A DNA stretch of 64,000 nt from Okibacterium sp. HSC-33S16. GTDB taxonomy: Bacteria; Actinomycetota; Actinomycetes; Actinomycetales; Microbacteriaceae. The stretch spans positions 434,001 through 498,000 of the forward strand of contig NZ_JALJZZ010000001.1 of NCBI RefSeq assembly GCF_024171565.1. The letters are read 5' to 3'. Made by a program: the position numbers and the translations under genes. Below are positions 15,502 to 24,075 of the stretch, one piece after another (within the stretch, counting starts at the first letter, position 1; every line of letters starts with the position of its first letter). The notes under the pieces are model-generated. The model saw nothing but the letters and a program-made list of their open reading frames with translations. It did no database searches and had not been told where the DNA came from.

Positions 15502-15765
15502 GGAATGTACCTCCGGGTGCGCGTGAGCGCCACACTCAACCTCAGCGATCGACGAAACGAAAGTCTCTCCGACAGCTGACAGTCGTCCCAACTCCCGGCG
15601 GACAGGACAGCGGGTCCGACGGGGTGCATGGGCGCGCGGGCAGTTGAATTCACGTGGGTGAAAGCGACTGGAGTCGCGAGCTTGGCTGGTTCAATTCTCT
15701 CACATCAGGCCGACAGCTTCCTGAGCAGACTGCTGGTGCAGGCGGTGTGACCGAAACGAAAACCG

Positions 15766-16344
15766 TCAGGACAGCATCCGTCGCATGATCACGCGTGGGA
15801 ACCCGCCTGACACCGATTGGGTGTCGGCGACCTTGCGGAAACCGGCCCGCTCAAACATCACTCGGGTTCCGACAAACGCCATGGTGAGGTCGACGCGCTC
15901 GCCGTCGTTGTCGACCGGGTAGCTCTCGACGCCGGGCGCACCCATGCTTTTCGCGTAGTCGACGGCGCCAGTGATGAGTGCGTCGGAGACGCCCTGCTTG
16001 CGAAAGCCCGGCCGGACCCGAATGCACCACAGCGACCAGACCGGGAGGTCGTCAAGGTGCGGAATGCGGCGCGAATGTTCGATGGGGTGAAGCTCTGTGC
16101 GTGGGGCGATTCCCGCCCAGCCGACCACCTCGCTGTCGCGGTAGGCGAGGACGCCAGGGGCGTGGTCGCGGGCCACCAGCTCGCGGACCTTGTCAGCGCG
16201 ATCGGTGCCGGCGAGCGAGCGATTCTCGGCGGAGCTAAGTCGCCAGGAGAGGCACCAGCAGACCGAGGACTGAGGGTTCCTGGGCCCGAGCATCGTGGCC
16301 ACGTCGGTGAAGGAATCCGCAGGGCGGATCGTGAGCTGCTGCAT
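15766..16344 (-). CDS. GNAT-family N-acetyltransferase
   Basis: 192 residues. The GNAT core shows strand 4 ending [24 protein letters not shown], where RKQGVS is the acetyl-CoA pyrophosphate loop (R/QxxGxG/A variant), and the C-terminal [14 protein letters not shown] helix-strand. GGAGG lies upstream of ATG 16344. It transfers acetyl to an amine; substrate unknown. Confidence 0.9.
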   Translation of the reverse strand: MQQLTIRPADSFTDVATMLGPRNPQSSVCWCLSWRLSSAENRSLAGTDRADKVRELVARDHAPGVLAYRDSEVVGWAGIAPRTELHPIEHSRRIPHLDDLPVWSLWCIRVRPGFRKQGVSDALITGAVDYAKSMGAPGVESYPVDNDGERVDLTMAFVGTRVMFERAGFRKVADTQSVSGGFPRVIMRRMLS

Positions 16345-16498
16345 CGCGCACCTCCAGGCGAACCAGTGTCGGTATATCGTGTCACGGGCGCCGGGGGAGT
16401 GGAAGAGAACCTGCAGGGTGCTCGGCTACCCTTGGGGAACACATGCGTTCAAAGCCGGGTGGGCCTTGTGCGATATCCCACCTGAGAGGACGACTGGC

Positions 16499-18088
16499 AT
16501 GAGCCTGATCCGACTGAATGACGTCACTGTTCGATTCGACTCGATGCAGGTGCTGCGCGAGGCCTCGTTTCGCCTGGAAACCGGGGACCGCGTTGGATTG
16601 ATCGGCCGAAACGGCTCGGGTAAGTCGACTCTTCTGAAATTGATCCTCGGTCAGGTCTCTCCGGATGCGGGGACGCTCACGCTGGATAACGGCATCCGCT
16701 TGGGATATTTTTCTCAATTCTCTGAGCTGGACGGAACGGCGACGATCACCGAGGTTTTGAACGACGTGTTCGCATCCATTCGAGAGGTGGAAGCTGAGCT
16801 CGCGTCGATCGACGCCCACATCGCTGCTGATCCTTCGGCGGACCTGACGTCGCTGATCACCCGCCAGGGTGAGCTGTTCGAGGAGATGGACCGGCTGGAC
16901 GGCTGGGACTACACCCGCCGAATCGACGAGGCGCTGACCCGGCTGGGCTTCAACGACGCACATCGTGTGTGCCCGATCGACCAGTTGTCAGGCGGATGGC
17001 GGAACCGGGCCGCGCTGGCCAAGCTGGTTCTCGAGCGACCGGATGTGCTGCTGCTCGACGAGCCCACCAACTTTCTCGACGTCGCCGGAGTCGAGTGGCT
17101 TGAAGCGTGGTTCCGTGACTTCCGTGGTGCCGCGATCATCGTGTCGCACGACCGGAAGTTTCTTGACACGGTGGTCACCCGCATCGTCGAACTCGAAAAC
17201 TTCCACCTCCACGAGTATCCGGGCAACTTTGGCGAGTACGTCGTGCAGAAGCAATTCAGGCTCAAGACGCTCGAGGCACAGTTTGTGCACGAGTCGGAGC
17301 TCCTCGCCTTCGAGGCCGAGGGCATCGCCGATCGACGGGAAGCGGCCAAGGCGGCAAGCCGTGGGCTCGACAAGAAGTTGTCTGGCATCAAGAAGTCACG
17401 CGCGCCACGACCGGTCGACCAGATCATCACCGAAATCTACGGCGGGCTGCACGTGAAGGATGTGCTGTGTCGGGTGACCGGACTAACGAAATCGTATGGC
17501 GAAAAGGTGCTGTTTAGAGACCTCACCTTTGAACTGCGCCGGGGGAACCGCATCGTTGTGCACGGTTCGAACGGAAGCGGAAAGTCAACGCTCCTGCGGG
17601 TGCTCACAGGTGAAGAATCGGCGGATTCCGGAGAGGCCGTGTGGGCCAAGGGGAGCGGCGTTGTCTCCTACAACCAGATGCTCGCCGATCTTGATCTGGA
17701 TGACACGATCACCCACGCCGTCAACGCGGCGCCGGGGAGCCTCGCCTTCGCGGCCACTCGCAAGTCGGTGGCACGGTTCCTTGCGATGTTCCAGTTCTCG
17801 GAAGACGATCTCAAGCAGCGCATCGGCAACCTGTCGGGTGGGCAGCGCGCTCGAGTGGCTATGGCGCAGTGCCTGTTGTCTGGTGCGTCCGTGCTCGTGC
17901 TCGATGAGCCCACGAACCACCTCGACCTGGCGAGCACCCAGGTGATGGAGCGGGCCCTCGTCCATTTCCCCGGCGCTGTCGTTGTGGTCAGTCACGATCG
18001 TTTCTTCAGTGACAAGGTCGCCAATCGCAAGATCGAGTTCGGCGTTGACGGTGCTGACGCCGGTGAACTGGTCGTCCGAGCCGCGTAG
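16499..18088 (+). CDS. ABC-F family ATP-binding protein
   Basis: 529 residues from ATG 16499, behind GAGAGGA at 16484-16490. Two ABC cassettes lie in tandem with no membrane segment. The first has Walker [10 protein letters not shown], signature [12 protein letters not shown] and Walker [13 protein letters not shown]. The second has [21 protein letters not shown] and [12 protein letters not shown]. The linker between them (about 235-320) is helical and charged, as in ABC-F factors that enter the ribosomal E site. Such proteins relieve ribosome stalling or protect against ribosome-targeting antibiotics; which applies here cannot be told. Confidence 0.95.
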   Translation: MSLIRLNDVTVRFDSMQVLREASFRLETGDRVGLIGRNGSGKSTLLKLILGQVSPDAGTLTLDNGIRLGYFSQFSELDGTATITEVLNDVFASIREVEAELASIDAHIAADPSADLTSLITRQGELFEEMDRLDGWDYTRRIDEALTRLGFNDAHRVCPIDQLSGGWRNRAALAKLVLERPDVLLLDEPTNFLDVAGVEWLEAWFRDFRGAAIIVSHDRKFLDTVVTRIVELENFHLHEYPGNFGEYVVQKQFRLKTLEAQFVHESELLAFEAEGIADRREAAKAASRGLDKKLSGIKKSRAPRPVDQIITEIYGGLHVKDVLCRVTGLTKSYGEKVLFRDLTFELRRGNRIVVHGSNGSGKSTLLRVLTGEESADSGEAVWAKGSGVVSYNQMLADLDLDDTITHAVNAAPGSLAFAATRKSVARFLAMFQFSEDDLKQRIGNLSGGQRARVAMAQCLLSGASVLVLDEPTNHLDLASTQVMERALVHFPGAVVVVSHDRFFSDKVANRKIEFGVDGADAGELVVRAA

Positions 18089-18139
18089 CGCTGGTGCGAC
18101 CTCGACGCGACAGTCGGTGGTCGACGGTAGCGTGGCCGC

Positions 18140-18712
18140 ATGAGTTCGCCCGCTAAGACCTGTTCGATTGAGGACACCCGCGGCGGTCGTTGCGGGCTGC
18201 CGGCCGAGGCGCAGGCTCCGCTCAGTGTGTGCAGCCACCACCTTGCGCTCGCCTCCCAGTGGGCAGACCGAGAATACGGCGTAACCGACGCCCTCGAGTC
18301 GCCCTGCATTGCGTGCGGATCCCGGCTGGGCGTTCGATACCCCTCGGGATGGTTGTGCGCCGTGTGCGAATGGAAAGTCGGCGACTTCCCCGACGCCGAA
18401 GTGATCTCGGCACGGGTTGACGTGGTCTACTACCTCCGGTTCGACGACCGGATCAAGATCGGAACGTCGTCGAACCCCCGAAGCCGACTGGGCAACATCG
18501 TTCACGACGAGCTGCTCGGCTTCGAGCTGGGCGGCCGCCAACTCGAGCGCCGGCGTCATACCCAGTTCGCGAGCCATCGCCTGCACTCCAGCGAATGGTT
18601 CGCGGTACACGACGCGCTGCTCCGGCACATCGGAGTCGTGACCGCTGGCGTCGACGATCCGTGGCTGCTCTACAAACGCTGGGTCAGCGAGAAGATCGCG
18701 CTGCAGGGATAG
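18140..18712 (+). CDS. GIY-YIG/T5orf172-like nuclease-domain protein with N-terminal zinc-ribbon cysteines
   Basis: 190 residues. The first 85 contain paired cysteines (CSIEDTRGGRC; CIACG and CAVCEW about 20 residues apart), consistent with a zinc ribbon. Residues 95-165 match the Mug113/T5orf172 branch of the GIY-YIG fold: VVYYLRFDDRIKIGTSSNPRSRL, then the helix with ERRRHTQFASHRLHSSEWF, where the Arg and Glu of the active site are expected. Related proteins occur in phages and accessory regions and are predicted to cut DNA. TAGCGT at 18128-18133 lies 6 nt before the ATG, so it is probably leaderless. Confidence 0.85.
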   Translation: MSSPAKTCSIEDTRGGRCGLPAEAQAPLSVCSHHLALASQWADREYGVTDALESPCIACGSRLGVRYPSGWLCAVCEWKVGDFPDAEVISARVDVVYYLRFDDRIKIGTSSNPRSRLGNIVHDELLGFELGGRQLERRRHTQFASHRLHSSEWFAVHDALLRHIGVVTAGVDDPWLLYKRWVSEKIALQG

Positions 18713-18772
18713 CGAAGCTCTGGACAACCGCTCTGCTGGCCGGTAAGCACACCTGACTGCGAAGATGGAACC

Positions 18773-19348
18773 ATGACCGGCACCCTGAACATCACCGGCG
18801 ACGCGAATGCCGACGCCCTCCTCTCCACTGACCCACTCGCGCTTCTCGTCGGGATGCTCCTCGATCAGCAGGTACCGATGGAATCGGCATTCGGGGGTCC
18901 GCTGAAGATCAGCGACCGGCTCGGATCGTTTGACGCTCAGTCAATCGCTGGCGCAGACCCCGATGCGTTTGCCGACCTGTTCAAGACCCCTCCGGCGGTT
19001 CACCGCTATCCCGCCAGCATGGCAGGCCGTGTGCAGGCGCTCTGCCAGGCCATCGTTGACGAGTGGGACGGCGACGCTGAATCTCTCTGGACGAAAGACC
19101 TCCCGGACGGCGCGGAGGTCTTCCGTCGGCTGAAATCGCTTCCGGGCTTCGGCGATCAAAAGGCGAAGATTTTCGTGGCGCTCCTCGGCAAGCAGTACGG
19201 CTTCACGGGCGACAGCTGGCGTGAGGCTGCGGGGGCATACGGCGAACCGGGAAGCCACCGCTCTGTCGCCGACATCGTCGACCCTGATTCGCTCGCGAAA
19301 GTACGGGAGACGAAGAAGATCGCGAAGGCCGCCGCTAAACGCAAATAG
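18773..19348 (+). CDS. HhH-GPD-type base-excision repair protein
   Basis: 191 residues. It opens with PLALLVGMLLDQQVPMESAF, the helix of HhH-GPD glycosylases, and has the helix-hairpin-helix in FRRLKSLPGFGDQKAKIFVALLG followed by the conserved acidic region near VADIVDPDSLA. Members excise damaged bases. It lacks the C-terminal iron-sulphur cysteines of Nth/MutY. A basic tail (KKIAKAAAKRK) may help DNA binding. Its target lesion is not known. Confidence 0.9.
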   Translation: MTGTLNITGDANADALLSTDPLALLVGMLLDQQVPMESAFGGPLKISDRLGSFDAQSIAGADPDAFADLFKTPPAVHRYPASMAGRVQALCQAIVDEWDGDAESLWTKDLPDGAEVFRRLKSLPGFGDQKAKIFVALLGKQYGFTGDSWREAAGAYGEPGSHRSVADIVDPDSLAKVRETKKIAKAAAKRK

Positions 19349-19351
19349 GGC

Positions 19352-20011
19352 CTACCGGCGTGTTCTGAGAACGTGATTCAGGAAATCGGTGACGGATGCT
19401 GTCACGTGCGCAGCAACATCCGTCGCCTTAAGAGGCGATGACGCCAGGACCTTCATGCCGTGGTCAGCGCCCGCGACGGGAACCACGCGCACGGTCGATG
19501 TATCGGCGATCTCACGCTCCAGATCGATGGCCGTGCCAAACGTGTCGCGGTCGCCCTGCAGCACGAGGGTGGGAACGGTGGGGAGGAGCAGCTCGTCTCG
19601 CCGGGTCTTCTCCGGCTTGCCCGGAGGATGCAAGGGGAAGGCCAGACAGATCACTGCAGCGGCTTCGAGGTCATCAGCGGTACGGCAGGCGACTCGGGCA
19701 CCGGCGCTCCGGCCGCCCACAACCAGCGGCACGCCAGACGCAAGCTCGAACACAGCACCGGCTGTCTCACGCCACGCGATGTCGAGAGCGGCCGGCCGCG
19801 GTGCGATCTTCTTGCCGGCGACTCGCCAGGGTTGCTCATACCGGGCGACGGTGAATCCCTCGGCGGGCAGCTGCTCTGCGAGGGCGACCAAATCAAGAGC
19901 ACCGATTCCGCCGCCGGCGCCGTGGCCGAGCCACACCACAGCGCGGGGAAGGGCCGCCTCGCTGACGGTGAGCCGCCCGGGGCCGAGCGAGGTCGGCACG
20001 TCGATGATCAT
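19352..20011 (-). CDS. Alpha/beta hydrolase, KANL3/Tex30-like
   Basis: 219 residues. VVWLGHGAGGG (about 25-35) gives the oxyanion loop, GGRSAGARVACR (about 98-109) the nucleophile Ser, VLQGDRDTFG the acid, and GADHGMK the His. The LGHGAGG start and GRSAGA elbow are typical of the KANL3/Tex30-like branch. Its stop lies 3 bp from the stop of the convergent repair gene. TACCCT seven bases before the ATG (minus strand) again suggests a leaderless message. Natural substrate unknown. Confidence 0.88.
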   Translation of the reverse strand: MIIDVPTSLGPGRLTVSEAALPRAVVWLGHGAGGGIGALDLVALAEQLPAEGFTVARYEQPWRVAGKKIAPRPAALDIAWRETAGAVFELASGVPLVVGGRSAGARVACRTADDLEAAAVICLAFPLHPPGKPEKTRRDELLLPTVPTLVLQGDRDTFGTAIDLEREIADTSTVRVVPVAGADHGMKVLASSPLKATDVAAHVTASVTDFLNHVLRTRR

Positions 20012-20044
20012 GGACTCGAGGGTACCGAACGGGTTGCGTCGACG

Positions 20045-20512
20045 TCAGTGGGTATCGGCGTTGTGCCTGGTCGCGGCGCGGTGAGTGCGCCAGGCTCGCC
20101 ACGCACCGGTTGACCAGAGCGCCCAGAGAACGAGCAGCGGTTGGAACAGGAGCCGGATTCCTCGGCTCAGATCGTCGTTGAGGCCGAATGAGTCGGTACC
20201 GGTGGTGAACTGTGAGATGTTGCCAGGGAACACCGCCACGAAGAAGGCCACGACGATCCAGCCGACCGGAACTCGCCAGCGCCACAACACCAGAAGAGCG
20301 AGGCCAAGCAGGATTTCGACAATGCCGGAGGCGACGACCACAAAATCGGCCTCGAGCGGAAGCCACGTCGGCACTTGTGCCTGAAACGCATCTCGAGCGA
20401 CGGTCAAGTGGCTGACACCGGCGGTGAGGAGAAAGCCACCGAGGATGATCTGCCCGAGAGTCGCGGCTGGAGAATTGCGACGCACCGGCGGTGGAGTGGC
20501 AGCCGCTGTCAT
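20045..20512 (-). CDS. DoxX-family membrane protein
   Basis: 155 residues with four hydrophobic helices (about 18-40, 60-85, 88-108, 122-142) and the DoxX-type opening LGQIILGGFLLTAGVSHLT. The ATG overlaps the stop of the upstream regulator gene by one base (TGATG), so the pair is co-translated. DoxX-like proteins are membrane proteins linked in some bacteria to respiratory chain or redox functions; no cofactor ligand is evident here. Confidence 0.88.
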   Translation of the reverse strand: MTAAATPPPVRRNSPAATLGQIILGGFLLTAGVSHLTVARDAFQAQVPTWLPLEADFVVVASGIVEILLGLALLVLWRWRVPVGWIVVAFFVAVFPGNISQFTTGTDSFGLNDDLSRGIRLLFQPLLVLWALWSTGAWRAWRTHRAATRHNADTH

Positions 20513-20859
20513 CAGCGGGACTGACGTCGTTTGCCGGGCCGCGGCTGGCCCTTCACCGCCGGAGCCCTGCCCTTGCCTTTGTTCGCCTTCGCTTTGCCGC
20601 CGGCGGGCTGGGGCTTGTTCTGAACCGACGCTGCGGTCTCGGCGCGTTTACGCTGCTGGTCGGCCAGCAACGCTTCTCCGGCAGGCGTGAGCGTCGTGGT
20701 TGGTGCATCCATATCGAACAGGGGTGTACCGAGTTCGCTCTCAAGCTCGCGCACCGAGGCAATCAGCGTCGACCGCGGAATGTTGAGGTGTTTCGCCGCA
20801 TGCGCGAAGTGAAGTTCCTCGGCAGCAGCGACAAAACGCCGGAGCGCGATCGTGTCCAT
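20512..20859 (-). CDS. LysR-type DNA-binding domain with a basic tail, no effector domain
   Basis: 115 residues. Residues 1-62 are a LysR winged helix-turn-helix (LRRFVAAAEELHFAHAAKHLNIPRSTLIASVRELESELGTPLF). Instead of the usual roughly 200-residue effector domain, the rest is a Lys/Arg/Ala/Pro/Gly-rich tail (GGKAKANKGKGR region) resembling basic tails of histone-like proteins. It is coupled by one base to the DoxX gene. It may act as a repressor or nucleoid-associated protein that cannot sense a ligand by the LysR route. Confidence 0.85.
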   Translation of the reverse strand: MDTIALRRFVAAAEELHFAHAAKHLNIPRSTLIASVRELESELGTPLFDMDAPTTTLTPAGEALLADQQRKRAETAASVQNKPQPAGGKAKANKGKGRAPAVKGQPRPGKRRQSR

Positions 20860-20940
20860 GGTCTCGTTTCTGTGTGCCGAGAGAAACGCGGCACAGCCCA
20901 GCGTACGGGTACGCCTGCGATCGCGCCCGCAGCCCTGCCG

Positions 20941-21123
20941 TTACGGTGCCGGCGCGGTGCCGTCGGTCGGCTCCGGAGTGGGGAGGATTCCTTCGTCACC
21001 GGTCTCCGCGCTGCGCGACTCTTCGCCGGTCAGCGTCTCCGGAGTCTCGGGGTCGTGGGTGGTCTGCCCGGTCTCGGTGAGCGGGCTGGTGACGTCGTCG
21101 GTGAAGTTTTCGCTATCAGTCAT
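20941..21123 (-). CDS. Small acidic Thr/Pro/Glu-rich protein (60 aa)
   Basis: A 60-codon frame whose product is highly acidic and low in hydrophobics (TDDVTSPLTETGQTTHDPETPETLTGEES), probably disordered. There is no strong ribosome binding site, but the composition is consistent and short proteins of this type seem common in Microbacteriaceae. No function can be suggested. Confidence 0.55.
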   Translation of the reverse strand: MTDSENFTDDVTSPLTETGQTTHDPETPETLTGEESRSAETGDEGILPTPEPTDGTAPAP

Positions 21124-21194
21124 GACGTCACGCTACGGCCCTGGGTGAGAAGCGCTCAAGGGCTTGCGAGCGCGATCGTTTTCAGGCACTCACT

Positions 21195-21722
21195 CTAGAT
21201 CGACCGGCGTGAAGGTACGAGAAACTTGAAGCCGCGGTGCGATCCCACGAAGCCGAGTCGCTCGTAAAAACGGTGAGCATCGGCCCGTGCTTCGTCTGAG
21301 GTGAGCTGCACAAGGCCCGCGCCGAGCGTCGGTGCCGCGATTCCGGTCACCCACCGCATGATTGCGCTGCCGATACCGCTCGAACGCTGAGCGCTGGACA
21401 CCCGCACCGCTTCCACGAGCAGGCGGGTGGCGCCCTGCCGAGCCAGTCCCGGGATTCCGGTCAGTTGTACGGTGGCGACGACCGTGCCGTGCTCATCCTC
21501 CGCAACAAGCAACTCGTTCGCCGGATCGGCCAGCACATCCGAGAGCGCGGTCGCGTATGCCGGCGTGTCTGCGGCGTCGGCCCGATCACCTCGAGCCGCG
21601 CTGATCGGGTCATCCGACATCAACCTGATCAGCGCCGCCAGGTCGTCGCCAGTTGCGCGCCGGAGCGTCACCTCGCCAGAACGCGCGGTCAGGGCAGTGG
21701 GAAGGCTCAGCGCTGCAATCAC
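21195..21722 (-). CDS. GNAT-family N-acetyltransferase
   Basis: 175 residues with VTLRRATGDDLAALIRLMSDD at the front, the acetyl-CoA loop region VSSAQRSSGIGSAIMRW (RSSGIG) at about 112-128, and the closing DAHRFYERLGFVGSHRGFKF. Starts at GTG 21722; CAGACT lies 6 nt upstream on the minus strand. Substrate unknown. Confidence 0.9.
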   Translation of the reverse strand: MIAALSLPTALTARSGEVTLRRATGDDLAALIRLMSDDPISAARGDRADAADTPAYATALSDVLADPANELLVAEDEHGTVVATVQLTGIPGLARQGATRLLVEAVRVSSAQRSSGIGSAIMRWVTGIAAPTLGAGLVQLTSDEARADAHRFYERLGFVGSHRGFKFLVPSRRSI

Positions 21723-21749
21723 TCGCCCAGTCTGGCACCGGCTTCGAGG

Positions 21750-22001
21750 CTAGAAGTCACTTCCCCGTGAGTCGTACCCCTTCGGGTAAACGCGACCGGG
21801 TGGCTTCGCTGGAGTCGAGCGCTGCGCCCGCGTCGCGCGGTACGGCTGACCGTCCGTCGGGTTGGCTGCCGGTAGCCAGTTCGAGAGGATGCTCACCTCC
21901 GGAACCACGACCTTCTCGGCCTTGCGCATGTTGCTTTTCTCGTCCGCCGGACGAGCCTCATCTGTGCCGACTCTGCGAACCGGCCCCCATGCCTTGCTCA
22001 T
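21750..22001 (-). CDS. Small basic hypothetical protein (83 aa)
   Basis: 83 residues, Arg/Pro/Lys-rich, without membrane segment or known motif; ends in PPGRVYPKGYDSRGSDF. TACGGT at 22008-22013 (minus strand) is 6 nt before the ATG, matching the leaderless pattern of neighbouring real genes, which is the main support for calling it. No function proposed. Confidence 0.6.
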   Translation of the reverse strand: MSKAWGPVRRVGTDEARPADEKSNMRKAEKVVVPEVSILSNWLPAANPTDGQPYRATRAQRSTPAKPPGRVYPKGYDSRGSDF

Positions 22002-22073
22002 ACCCTCACCGTACGCCTCCGCCCGGGGTTGTCAAGCACTGCTGGTCGTGCGCCACCGCTGCGTCGGCGGGCG

Positions 22074-23216
22074 TCAGCGGCGAATATTCGAGAGCGAGAA
22101 AACGGATGCCGCGACGGCGTTCGCCACCGCCTCGAGCTCCTCCGCTGTAATGTCCGCCGAAAACGTGAATCGCACAGCCGTCTGCGCCAGCTCCGCCGGC
22201 AACCCCAGCGCGGTGAGTACGTGTGACGGCTCGCTGCGTCCGGCCGCGCACGCTGACCCGCTCGACGAAATGACTCCGCGCCGCTCGAGTTCGAGCAACA
22301 CAGCCTCGCCGCTCGTTCCGGGAAAGCAGAACGAGGCGTGACCGGGGAGACGGCGGGAGGGATGCCCGGTCACGATCGCGCCCGGTACGAGCGCAGACAC
22401 GCGCTCAAGGAACGACGTGCGAAGAATGGCGACGCGCGCCGTGGCATCCGCTCGCTCGCCTTCGGCCAGTTCAAGTGCCGTGGCGAACGCGACGGCGAAA
22501 GCGACGTTTTCGGTGCCGGAGCGGCGACCGCGTTCCTGCCCGCCGCCGTGGATCAGCGGCTCGATGGGGAGCCGTCCGCGGATGGCAGCGACGCCGATGC
22601 CCTTGGGTGCTCCAATCTTGTGGCCGGAAAGCGAGAGCGCATCGACGCCGAGCGTGGGAACCGAGAGGTCGAGCCAGCCCGCGGCCTGCACGGCATCACT
22701 GTGGAACGGGACACCGTGCTCCTGCGCGATCGCGGCGAGGGCCGGGATGTCCTGGATGGTGCCGATCTCGTTGTTGGCGTACATCACCGAGACGAGCGTG
22801 GTGTCGTCGCGGAGCACGCTCGCGAGCGCATCCGGCGTCACGGTGCCGTCGGCGGTCAGCGGAACGTACGACACCTCGAAGCCGTGCAGGCGGGTGAGGT
22901 ACTCGACCGACTGCAGCACGGCCTCGTGTTCGATCGCTGTGGTGACGAGGTGCCTGCCGCGCGGTGCGCCAAGCGCGATGCCCTTGATCGCGAAGTTGTC
23001 GGCTTCGGTGCCACCCGACGTGAAGACGACCTCACTGGCACGCACGCCGAGCACGGCTGCCACGCGGGCCCGGGCGTCGGCGAGGGCGGAGGCCGCGCGC
23101 TCGCCGACGGTGTGCACGCTCGACGGGTTGCCAAATTCACCGGTCAGGTACGGCCACATTGCCTCGAGTGCCTCACGGCGCACCGGAGTGGTTGCGGCGT
23201 TATCGAGATACAGCAT
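22074..23216 (-). CDS. Cysteine desulfurase (NifS/IscS family), last gene of the nad operon
   Basis: 380 residues from ATG 23216 ([12 protein letters not shown]). The pyridoxal-phosphate Lys200 is in SLSGHKIGAPKG, HEAV and the SDAVQAAG segment line the active site, and Cys323 in SSGSACAAGR accepts sulphur. It moves sulphur from cysteine for iron-sulphur clusters and thiolation. The start overlaps the end of nadC by 17 bp. NadA needs a [4Fe-4S] cluster, and NifS-like desulfurases sit with nad genes in other Gram-positive bacteria, so a role in maturing NadA is likely. Confidence 0.93.
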   Translation of the reverse strand: MLYLDNAATTPVRREALEAMWPYLTGEFGNPSSVHTVGERAASALADARARVAAVLGVRASEVVFTSGGTEADNFAIKGIALGAPRGRHLVTTAIEHEAVLQSVEYLTRLHGFEVSYVPLTADGTVTPDALASVLRDDTTLVSVMYANNEIGTIQDIPALAAIAQEHGVPFHSDAVQAAGWLDLSVPTLGVDALSLSGHKIGAPKGIGVAAIRGRLPIEPLIHGGGQERGRRSGTENVAFAVAFATALELAEGERADATARVAILRTSFLERVSALVPGAIVTGHPSRRLPGHASFCFPGTSGEAVLLELERRGVISSSGSACAAGRSEPSHVLTALGLPAELAQTAVRFTFSADITAEELEAVANAVAASVFSLSNIRR

Positions 23217-24075
23217 CGGGATCCGCCTCGAGCACGACATCGAGACCGAGGTCGAGTGAGCGCACGCTGTGGGTGAGCGCGCCCGAGGAGATCACGTCGA
23301 CGCCGGTGTGCGCGATCTCGCCGACCGTGTCGAGAGTGACGTTTCCGGAGGCCTCAACGAGCGCCCGGCCGGCGATGAGGGCGACCCCGGCGCGCAGCTC
23401 GTCCAGGGTGAAGTTGTCGAGCATGATCGTGTCGACACCCGCGGCGAGCACCGGCTCGATTTGGTCGATGCGGTCGACCTCCACCTCGAGGTGCGTGGTG
23501 TGCGACAGCCGGGCACGCACGCTACGGAGCGCATCGGTGACCGAGATACCGCCGGCCGTGAGTACGGCCAGGTGGTTGTCCTTCGCCATCACGGCGTCGG
23601 AGAGTGAGAACCGGTGATTGAACCCGCCGCCCGAGCGCACGGCGTGACGCTCGAAGGCGCGAAGGCCGGGCGTGGTCTTGCGGGTGTCCACGATGCGCGC
23701 CTTCGTGCCGGCGAGCCGGTCAACGTAGCGGGCGGTCTGGGTGGCGATGCCCGACATGCGCTGCACAAAGTTGAGGCCAATGCGTTCGGCCTGCAGGACG
23801 CCGCGGGCCGGTCCGGAAACGGATGCCAGTGCATCACCCGGGGCGAACGTTTCGCCATCCGCGATTCGCAGGGTGACCGTGATGCTCGGGTCGGTGAGCC
23901 GGAAGGCGGCGGCAAACACGTCACCGCCGCTGAACACGCCGGCTTCCCGCGCCGTGAGGGTCGCGGTCGCCACCGCGGTCGCGGGAATCAGGGTCTCGCT
24001 TGTGAGGTCACCCCAGGGGGCGTCTTCCTCGAGTGCAGCCGAGACGACGCGGTCGATGTGGTTCGAAGTCAGCAT
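23200..24075 (-). CDS. nadC: Nicotinate-nucleotide diphosphorylase (carboxylating)
   Basis: 291 residues. Converts quinolinate and PRPP to nicotinate mononucleotide, CO2 and pyrophosphate. Motifs: [61 protein letters not shown] (phosphate/quinolinate binding), [18 protein letters not shown] and [11 protein letters not shown]. The start overlaps the end of nadB by 7 bp (ATGCTGA), coupling the two. Confidence 0.96.
   Translation of the reverse strand: MLTSNHIDRVVSAALEEDAPWGDLTSETLIPATAVATATLTAREAGVFSGGDVFAAAFRLTDPSITVTLRIADGETFAPGDALASVSGPARGVLQAERIGLNFVQRMSGIATQTARYVDRLAGTKARIVDTRKTTPGLRAFERHAVRSGGGFNHRFSLSDAVMAKDNHLAVLTAGGISVTDALRSVRARLSHTTHLEVEVDRIDQIEPVLAAGVDTIMLDNFTLDELRAGVALIAGRALVEASGNVTLDTVGEIAHTGVDVISSGALTHSVRSLDLGLDVVLEADPDAVSR

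Noticed and set aside
16295-16498. Extended N terminus of the ABC-F protein
   Set aside because: The in-frame extension is antisense to the acetyltransferase gene; the internal ATG has a good binding site and the family start.
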